From positions 186,001 to 250,000 of the forward strand of contig BLAL01000034.1 of NCBI GenBank assembly GCA_015698045.1: a DNA stretch of 64,000 nucleotides, read 5' to 3'. The translations under genes and the position numbers were made by a program. The notes under the pieces are model-generated. The model did no database searches and had not been told where the DNA came from. It was given only the letters and a program-made list of their open reading frames with translations. Of this stretch, positions 57,980 to 64,000 are shown piece after piece. Position 1 is the stretch's first letter. Each line of letters starts with the position of its first letter. The DNA is from Rhizophagus clarus. Lineage: Eukaryota; Glomeromycota; Glomeromycetes; Glomerales; Glomeraceae.

Positions 57980-58063
57980 GGTAAGGAAAAAAGTACTATA
58001 ACTATAAATGCGACTAGAGAAGAGTTACTTGAGCTTTTTAGAAAGAATGGAATAGACTGTTAA
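57980..58063 (+). pseudogene. Tail of the element B zinc-motif gene after the insertion
   Basis: The open frame GKEKSTITINATREELLEL to the stop at 58061-58063. It overlaps the 3' end of the minus-strand ATPase gene tail to tail. It is read as the missing end of the gene starting at 46778, displaced by the 10.7 kb transposon. The joined frame would need a one-base correction at the junction. Confidence 0.5.
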
Positions 58064-59335
58064 TTCCCACTTGTAGGGTAGGCTTTTTCATTAAGCCATC
58101 ATTGAATAGTTTTAGAAGTGCTTCAATACCTTCTATTATTTTTTCGTCACTTAGAGGACGCTCATTCAAAAGTTCTCTATATCGATCAAAAGGTGTTACT
58201 GATACTGGGGAATTATTTCTAGTAATACATACATTCTTAACTTGGGACAGGAATTTCTTATACTCATCTCCAAGAGTACGGTCATTTATTCCATAAGCTT
58301 CTCTAAAAACATATTTAGCCCAAATTTCTGAATTTTTTGCTTTCGGTAAGGCGTCTGGTATTAAGTAAAGTTTACGTTCCTTAGGAGAAGGAAAGTTTCG
58401 GGCAAATTCCTTTAACAAATTATTCTTTTTAGCTTCAGCTATTGCCTTCTGCCCATAAGAAGTAAATCGACATCTTAGATCGATCTTAGATGAATCTGTG
58501 ATGATTCTAGAATCGTTCTTGGATGATCTTAGATCGATCTTAGATGAATCTGTGATGATTCTAGAATCATTCTTGGATGATCTTAGATCAATCTTAGATG
58601 AACACGTGATCATTTTAGAAGCGTTATTCAAGGACGATTCCATAAAAGTTCTAAGACTAGTATCCCATCGAACTCTGATTGCTAAAGGGTCAGTTTTAGG
58701 GCGTCTTAAGTCAAATACTATGAATTCCCTACCTAAGGTTAGTTCATCAATGATTGGGGCAAGAGAATCAGATTCATTAGTATATTGTCTAATGATACGC
58801 TTTGTATCACTTAAACTACCATGCCCACCATGTAAAGAAATATAATTCACATTTTCTCGAATTGCTTTTGGGATGGCAAAGAATCTTTGGGCTACATAAA
58901 TAGCCGAAATATTTCTATGTCGTCCATGGGTAAAGTATCCAGTTATTTTTTCTTGGATGTTTTTAGGGCATCCATTAAATCCTCAAATATAACTACAGTA
59001 GCAATTTTGGGGTCAAAGTCTTCTACATCCGGTATTTGGTGATATGAAATCGCTCTAAAAGTAACGTCTTCACTATCATCAAAGAAATCTTTTACCATTT
59101 GCCATTTAGGTTCGTCTAAATACCTACAAATAAGGACTATTTCATCACAAAGAATATATCGATTTCCATCCTCTTTGGCTTTTGCATCTCCCATTAGTAA
59201 ATTAAGAAGCATAGTAGTCTTTCCAGAATCTGAGCTACCGGCTACAGCAAGACGAAAATTCCATACTGGAGCATATTCATTTCCTTGCCTAGTATCACTA
59301 CTATATTCATCCAAATTGTATACATATAAGTCCAT
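58038..59335 (-). pseudogene. A32-like DNA-packaging ATPase of element B, one frameshift
   Basis: FtsK/HerA-type ATPase that in Polintons and large DNA viruses pumps the genome into the capsid. Start ATG 59335 (MDLYVYNLDEYS). Walker A GSSDSGKTT (about 59220), Walker B VVIFEDL (about 58990). A frameshift in a T6 run (about 58945-58951) separates this from THGRHRNISAIYVAQRFF, a sensor-like motif, and SLHGGHGSLSDTKRI. The C-terminal part has a repeated segment (SKIDLRSSKNDSRIITD, two and a half copies, 58470-58610) and ends at 58038. The ATPase call is firm; being dead is likely but rests on one indel. No such gene is present in element A2. Confidence 0.75.
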
Positions 59336-59375
59336 TTTAAGCAATTAGTAGTATATAGTGTATAGTATATTCAAA

Positions 59376-60026
59376 ATGGCATATGTTCCCACTGATCCTA
59401 CAGGACCCCCTCCAGCACATTTAGTAGCAATGGATATTAATCAGCTAATTAATGCACTTAAGAATGGCGCAGATGCCCTGCTGGTAAATGGTCGAATGAC
59501 TGTTACACCAAATCTTATAAATATTAATCATGAGATTAAGCATATTATTGGATTGATTATAGATCATGGTATACAGGTTGAAGAAAGAGCAAGACAAACT
59601 AGGGAAGAGCTTGATACTTCGACTGGTTTATTAAGATTTTTGCAAGAAGTGACTAATGCTAGAGAACGCGAGATTCAGGGTATTAGACAACGTCTTATTG
59701 CATGTCAAAATGAGAGAAACGGATTGCAAAATGAGAGAAATCATCTGGTAAATGCAAATCGTGATCAAGCTAATCAATTACAAGATCAGCAAGTACGGCA
59801 AAGAAGAATTAGGGATACTTTGCAACAAAGAAATAATAGATTAACACACCAACTTGCAATAGAACGACTTACATCTAGAAACTTGGGACGAATTCGTGAT
59901 AGAATGCAAGCACAATTGGCTGTACTTAGAATTCAAGCACAGTGGTTTCGAATTAGACAAGCAAATCCCATAGTCAACAATCCTCATCCGGATAATCCCA
60001 CAGTAGTATGGCTACCGTTGCAATAG
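59376..60026 (+). CDS. Coiled-coil protein preceding Gag, element B
   Basis: About 216 residues from ATG 59376 (MAYVPTDPTGPP); upstream non-ATG codons are ignored. N-terminal helical part (INQLINALKNGADALL), then a long Gln/Arg-rich coiled coil (residues 75-190, ERARQTREELDTS onward). It overlaps the Gag ATG by 19 bases in the -1 frame, the same relation as in family A. Intact. Divergent from the ATPase. Probably a scaffold or assembly partner of Gag; inferred. Confidence 0.65.
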   Translation: MAYVPTDPTGPPPAHLVAMDINQLINALKNGADALLVNGRMTVTPNLININHEIKHIIGLIIDHGIQVEERARQTREELDTSTGLLRFLQEVTNAREREIQGIRQRLIACQNERNGLQNERNHLVNANRDQANQLQDQQVRQRRIRDTLQQRNNRLTHQLAIERLTSRNLGRIRDRMQAQLAVLRIQAQWFRIRQANPIVNNPHPDNPTVVWLPLQ

Positions 60027-61462
60027 GAATGCCAGTTTTTGCTGGAAATGATGACGATGATCTTGAGAGATTTTTTGAGTTATATAAGGGCTATATTCAT
60101 AGTATTGGAATTGATCCATCGGCTGTTGCTGGTAATCCAGCGGGTTGGGAGAAAGCTATGGGTATACTTCGTGCTTGCTTAACTGGTCCGGCCTCCAGAT
60201 GGTATGATGCTAATATCCTAGGAAAGAGAGTTAGACTTAGAAATATTCTTCTTAGTAATTTGCATGGAGATGAGGCCACATTTAAGGGTATGGCTGGTAA
60301 TGCTAGTGCTAATTGTCCAGTAGCTACATGGGTTAACCCTTCTGGTGCAAGAAATATTATGGCACCTGGTGGTGTAGGTGCTAATGTTCTAGTTACTAAT
60401 GTCTGGCCTGATTATGCCATAGAAGGGAATAGAGATATTTGGCTGAATCGTGCTGGTATGGAATTTACTAATGATCCTCTTAACCACAATGTTGCTGGTG
60501 CTGTTGCTGGTGCTGGTGCTGGTGCAATAATTCCTGGTGGAGCTGGTGCCGGTCATCCGTATGTAATTCCAGCCCGTCCCTGTCATGTTCTAATTAAAAT
60601 GCGTAATGAATTTCCTACACAGCAGAATGCCAGACGTCAGTTAAGGTTTGGTAACCTTTTTCAGGAAAATATGCCTGTTCGAGATTTCTATGATAAAGTT
60701 AGAAGAAGTGCTGAACTATTAGGTTATGGTAATGATGTTTTAGTTAATCAGTTTCTAAGAGGTCTGAATGATGATTGTGCTATTGAGGCTGAAAGGATTG
60801 GTGCTGAACGAGATATAGAGGAATTAGTAGGTCTTCTTGAACGAGTTGAAAAAAGAAAGTCTGAATTACGTCTTGGTAGAGAAAGACGAGAAAATATACA
60901 GTATCAGAGGGATAGACAAATTATTCCAGAGCAATTGCCACCAGTTAGTCAGGAGCCAGTTATATTAAAACCAGTCCAACATCATGCAGTTACCCAAGGA
61001 GAAATGAGTCGATTATTGCAACAACAGGCTGAAGGGTTTCAATCCCAAATTCGTCAATTACAGGAAAGTCTTAAGGCTCGAGATGTAAAGCCAGTTTATA
61101 GACCTAAACCCAAACCTAAGCCTCAATATCAGGATGATTGGGATGATATTCCTGATGAAGCTTTTAATCCGCCTGATGAAGATGAGCTTGATGATAGGCA
61201 TTTACAACAGTTGTTTGATGCAGTACCAGGTAGACCTGCTCCTAGAAATACATTAGAACAAAGATTAGCTAGTAAGATTGCTAAAAGAATCGCAAAAGCT
61301 AGAGAAAGACGTGAAGATGCAGAGTTAAATAGGGCAATGCGTGAACTTTCCTTGGATGATCATGATGATCCTATGGATACTTCCAATGCTATTCGAGGTG
61401 TACCTATAGAATTAGTTCAAGGTGAGAATGGAGAGATTATGCTTGTCCAAAAAAAAAGATAG
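60008..61462 (+). CDS. Ty3/Gypsy-like Gag protein of element B
   Basis: 484 residues, intact. Start MATVAIGMPVFAGNDDDDLERFF, then a capsid-type region: GWEKAMGILRACLTGPASRWYD, FPTQQNARRQLRFGNLFQENMPVRDFYDKVR, and LVNQFLRGLNDDCAIEAERIG, the familiar Gag pattern of Ty3/Gypsy retrotransposons. A Gly/Ala-rich insertion (GAVAGAGAGAIIPGGAGAG) splits it. The C-terminus has a Gln-rich helix, a Lys-Pro stretch (YRPKPKPKPQ) and an acidic tail. No CCHC knuckle, unlike family A. It ends in an A9 run (61449-61457) followed by a linker in another frame and then the protease. Gag identity is strong by pattern. Confidence 0.8.
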   Translation: MATVAIGMPVFAGNDDDDLERFFELYKGYIHSIGIDPSAVAGNPAGWEKAMGILRACLTGPASRWYDANILGKRVRLRNILLSNLHGDEATFKGMAGNASANCPVATWVNPSGARNIMAPGGVGANVLVTNVWPDYAIEGNRDIWLNRAGMEFTNDPLNHNVAGAVAGAGAGAIIPGGAGAGHPYVIPARPCHVLIKMRNEFPTQQNARRQLRFGNLFQENMPVRDFYDKVRRSAELLGYGNDVLVNQFLRGLNDDCAIEAERIGAERDIEELVGLLERVEKRKSELRLGRERRENIQYQRDRQIIPEQLPPVSQEPVILKPVQHHAVTQGEMSRLLQQQAEGFQSQIRQLQESLKARDVKPVYRPKPKPKPQYQDDWDDIPDEAFNPPDEDELDDRHLQQLFDAVPGRPAPRNTLEQRLASKIAKRIAKARERREDAELNRAMRELSLDDHDDPMDTSNAIRGVPIELVQGENGEIMLVQKKR

Positions 61463-62174
61463 TTTCAAATAAAGGTAAACTACCAGCAACTAAATCACCA
61501 TCAGCATCTAAATCACCACCATCTAAATCGACAAAATCGACATCTAATTCGACTAAGATGGTAAAACTTCCTGCTATTAAGCCACAAACAAACTTTACTA
61601 AAACGGAGCTTTTAAATCTCCTAAAGCTTGCCGATATCAGAAAAATCATCAGGAGATCGTTTATAAAATATTAGAAAATTATGATAGCGCCCCTCAAGAA
61701 CAACCAGCAGTACAGGAAGAGTATTTGGGTCCAATGGCTATGGATATTGATGTCGCTCGATTGGAAAATACTAAAGATCTTTTAGCTATAAATGGAAATG
61801 TAAATGGGATAGATATTCAGTGTTTAGCGGATTCCTGTGCTAATGTTTCCTTTATCCAAGAAGAAGCATGTCACGAACTAAAACTAAAAGTTGATAAATC
61901 TATAAAGCATAATATTACTGGCGCATCAGGGGGTGGTGAGACACTTGGTATAGTAAAAAATGTATCGATAAACCTTTCACCACAGAGTGGTAGTTGTATC
62001 ATTAAAGAAGATCTTGTAGTCCTAAAAGGGTATAAGCATAGAGAAATTGGTTTGAGCCAAGCGTGCCTTAGAAGGTATAATTATGATATTCATGAATCTC
62101 GAAATCATATCGCCCTTACCTGCAATGATAAAGACTATTTTATTCCTATAATTCCAGATGCAAATAGGACATAA
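61463..62174 (+). CDS. Retropepsin-like protease region of element B
   Basis: Downstream of Gag: a Ser/Thr/Lys-Pro linker in the frame after the A9 run (KSPSASKSPPSKSTKS), then a frame change near 61640-61680, then the protease block from about 61640 to 62174. It has IQCLADSCANVSFI (about 61820) where retropepsins have DSGA, then GASGGGETLGIV, VVLKGYKHREIGLS, and an end FIPIIPDANRT. The Gly-to-Cys change next to the catalytic Asp is unusual and may mean loss of activity. In family A the same position reads DSGS. Whether the two frame changes are mutations or programmed shifts cannot be decided. Confidence 0.6.
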
Positions 62175-62196
62175 AAAAATATAAAATTAGATCCAT

Positions 62197-62811
62197 TTAA
62201 TAAGGGTAGTCTGGATCTTCATCAGAATCGCTTGAATCATCACTTAGATCTTCATCAGATTCATCCGGCATCGATTGCCAATTTGCAGGATTGTCTGGAT
62301 CTTCATCTCCCCAGTAATCTGGTTGCCAAGATGATTCTTCTTCTGGTTCACCGAATCCTGGGATTTCATAAGGATCCAACCCATCAGCTAGCATGTTAAT
62401 ATGATAAATTATATAAATCTTTTCTGTATCTTTATATGCAAATCCACCTTGTAACATAATTTTTTCTATCTCTACTTGATACGCAAAAGCTACCCTTTTT
62501 TTATCAGCCAAATCCATAAATTTTTTATATAATAGATCTGTAAGAACTTTATTCGTACCTACATATTTTTTAAAAGCATGATCTAATTCTTTACTGCTAT
62601 TCTTATAATCTTCTATAGCTTTCCAGTAGTCCTCTTCGGCAAGCTGGTTAAGTTGATACATGATGACACGAGCAATTTCATGTATCTGAAATATATCGGT
62701 TCTCTTGAAAGTAGCATTTACAGTGTGGCCAGTTTCCTTGATTGGAGTATTTAACCAGTTTTCTACCCATTCTGGGGATACATCTAAGAATGTAGCAATG
62801 TCAGTATACAT
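62197..62811 (-). CDS. Acidic-tailed protein of element B, unknown
   Basis: 204 residues, intact; start MYTDIATFLDVSPEWVENWL, which looks like a helix-turn-helix or adaptor-like N-terminus (SPEWVENWLNTP). Then helical (IHEIARVIMYQLNQLAEED) and a very acidic C-terminus (DESDEDLSDDSSDSDED). It lies between the protease (convergent) and the integrase (same strand). No family recognised. Confidence 0.5.
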   Translation of the reverse strand: MYTDIATFLDVSPEWVENWLNTPIKETGHTVNATFKRTDIFQIHEIARVIMYQLNQLAEEDYWKAIEDYKNSSKELDHAFKKYVGTNKVLTDLLYKKFMDLADKKRVAFAYQVEIEKIMLQGGFAYKDTEKIYIIYHINMLADGLDPYEIPGFGEPEEESSWQPDYWGDEDPDNPANWQSMPDESDEDLSDDSSDSDEDPDYPY

Positions 62812-62924
62812 TTTTTAGTATATAATGGATATGTTTAATTTCGAATATTTATTATATGATTTACTTTATTATACCCTTATCTTTAATTACAATTTTAGAA
62901 TTTTTCGAAAAAAAAAAATATAAT
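62812..62924. other. Promoter gap between two minus-strand genes
   Basis: 113 AT-rich bases between the integrase stop and the start of the acidic protein; nothing specific recognised. Confidence 0.4.
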
Positions 62925-64000
62925 CTATTTTGTATCATTATAGATACGTATTAGATTGGGAATGTCTTCTTGTAATCTGTCAGCTGGCTCCCATGTAGAT
63001 TCGTCTTCTGGATAGCGTTCCCATTTGACTAAGTATTGGAGCTGACCCTTTCTGGTACGATGCTTAAGAATCCTTTCAGGTACATATCTTTCTGGCCGTC
63101 CCCTTATGACCGAATCAGGTGGGGGTTTTTCGTTGATAGGAATGACTTGCAATTCTTTTCTAGTATATGCACATCTAGATACTCCTAACCTACCATGTGG
63201 TCCATCAAGTAAATATGTAGGTGGCTGTTCAGGAGAAAGGATAAGCTTCTTAATTATACGAACTTTTGGGTCCCATTTAATGTCGCCTATTCTGAACTTA
63301 CCATGTAATTTTTTTCCAAGTACTGATATAGGTTCATGAAGTTTGGTTCGAACTCGTGTCCCCTCTAATAGTAATTCTGTATTTTTATCGATTTTAGGTG
63401 GACCTTCTGGGATTTTAGGCGGATTTTTTTGCCACTGTTCATCTACTAATCTTACTATATCATGGAAATCTTCAGACCATTCCACTGACGTCACACCAGT
63501 TTTTAGTTCCTGTGCTGTCATCCTTCTGAAAAGCGGTTTTTCTATAGCCTGAATTGCTCTCTCTGCAAATGATTGCTGTTTATGACGTTCAGGTTCTCCA
63601 AATCTCATCATAACTCCAATGCTATTAAGGAAAAAATCACGTATTTGTGAATTGGTAAATTCTGAACCAGAATCAGTTTCTAGTCTATGGGTAGGGGGTT
63701 GGATACGACCACGTCCATATATTTTAATAAATGCTTTTAATATACTATTAGCTGTCTTATTTTTGATAGGCTCAGCATCTACTCGTCTTCTGGATATTTC
63801 TACTACTACGAGAAAATAATGGTATCCCTTGGGGTCTATAGGCATTTCTGCTAAATCAGACTGCTGGGTAGCATTTTCTTTCCAGACGATTACTTTTGGA
63901 CACTCAGATCTTTTCTCCTTTAGAGGTCTTCGATAGATGTTATAATGCTCTTGGTCTTTAAGAAGATGTGCTGGTACCCCTGATAGGTTATAAAATTTGT
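62925..64000 (-). CDS. Retroviral-type integrase with chromodomain, element B (5' end outside window)
   Basis: Open from the window edge to the stop at 62925. The DDE core: QSDLAEMP (first Asp, about 63855), LETDSGSEF (second Asp) and, 37 residues on, QQSFAERAIQA (Glu). A linker with VSRCAYTRKELQVIPINEK resembles the end of the A integrase (VREELMVIP). It is followed by a chromodomain (ERYVPERILKHR, YLVKWERYP, ESTWEPADRL). Polinton integrases often end in a chromodomain, and so do some Ty3/Gypsy elements. It would target the element to chromatin with particular histone marks. Intact in the visible part. Confidence 0.85.
   Translation of the reverse strand, partial: KFYNLSGVPAHLLKDQEHYNIYRRPLKEKRSECPKVIVWKENATQQSDLAEMPIDPKGYHYFLVVVEISRRRVDAEPIKNKTANSILKAFIKIYGRGRIQPPTHRLETDSGSEFTNSQIRDFFLNSIGVMMRFGEPERHKQQSFAERAIQAIEKPLFRRMTAQELKTGVTSVEWSEDFHDIVRLVDEQWQKNPPKIPEGPPKIDKNTELLLEGTRVRTKLHEPISVLGKKLHGKFRIGDIKWDPKVRIIKKLILSPEQPPTYLLDGPHGRLGVSRCAYTRKELQVIPINEKPPPDSVIRGRPERYVPERILKHRTRKGQLQYLVKWERYPEDESTWEPADRLQEDIPNLIRIYNDTK

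Noticed and set aside
24290..64000. A reverse transcriptase or RNase H that would make the Gag-protease loci ordinary LTR retrotransposons
   Set aside because: No frame in or between the Gag-protease, integrase and polymerase genes shows a YxDD-type or RNase H motif, and no LTR pair flanks Gag-protease. Absence was judged by eye.

Overview
The window looks like nuclear DNA of an arbuscular mycorrhizal fungus of the Rhizophagus type (Glomeromycotina). It is very AT-rich and its genes have short AT-rich GT-AG introns. It carries a TKL-like kinase of the layout massively expanded in Rhizophagus, several Crinkler (CRN) genes, and a dense load of decayed mobile elements. The organism is inferred from gene content, not from a marker gene.

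Layout. 0.2-2.3 kb: an eight-exon protein kinase gene whose 3' exons are out of frame. 3.5-10.5 kb: a truncated large DNA transposon (copy A1) with a terminal-repeat copy, a decayed protein-primed type family B DNA polymerase (PolB) interrupted by a solo LTR, and a gene with a Crinkler-like ubiquitin-fold domain. 10.8-16.3 kb: a Crinkler cluster: one pseudogene, one apparently intact three-exon gene on the minus strand, and one C-terminal fragment. 16.4-21.1 kb: a non-autonomous element with inverted ends and palindromic subterminal repeats; its paralogous empty site survives at 12.3 kb. 21.2-23.6 kb: a frame-broken gene of unknown function starting with a coiled coil. 24.3-36.8 kb: element A2, with terminal inverted repeats of about 0.67 kb. 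36.8-40.5 kb: part of a third copy (A3) in inverse orientation. 40.5-47.2 kb and 58.0-64.0 kb: the two halves of a second, related element (family B). 47.2-58.0 kb: a 10.7 kb CACTA/Plavaka-like transposon, with a transposase-like gene and two accessory genes, inserted into the tail of a family B gene.

The main result is the shared gene set of families A and B. Both combine Polinton/Maverick-type genes (PolB and a retroviral-type integrase; in B also an SF3 helicase and an A32-like packaging ATPase) with a retroelement capsid module: a coiled-coil protein, then an overlapping Gag-like protein (CCHC knuckle in A), then a retropepsin-like protease. I see no reverse transcriptase in any copy and recognise no jelly-roll capsid protein. 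A small helical protein is also shared by A and B. This suggests a group of large DNA transposons, or endogenous virus-like elements, that replicate with a DNA polymerase but may package with a retroviral-type Gag. In family A the polymerase, integrase and Gag-protease genes are all broken; family B is less decayed, with intact-looking helicase, Gag and integrase. Most A-copy stop codons are explained by C-to-T or G-to-A changes.

Limits: exon joins are read by eye from splice motifs and frame continuity; no database or alignment was run. The right end of family B lies outside the window.
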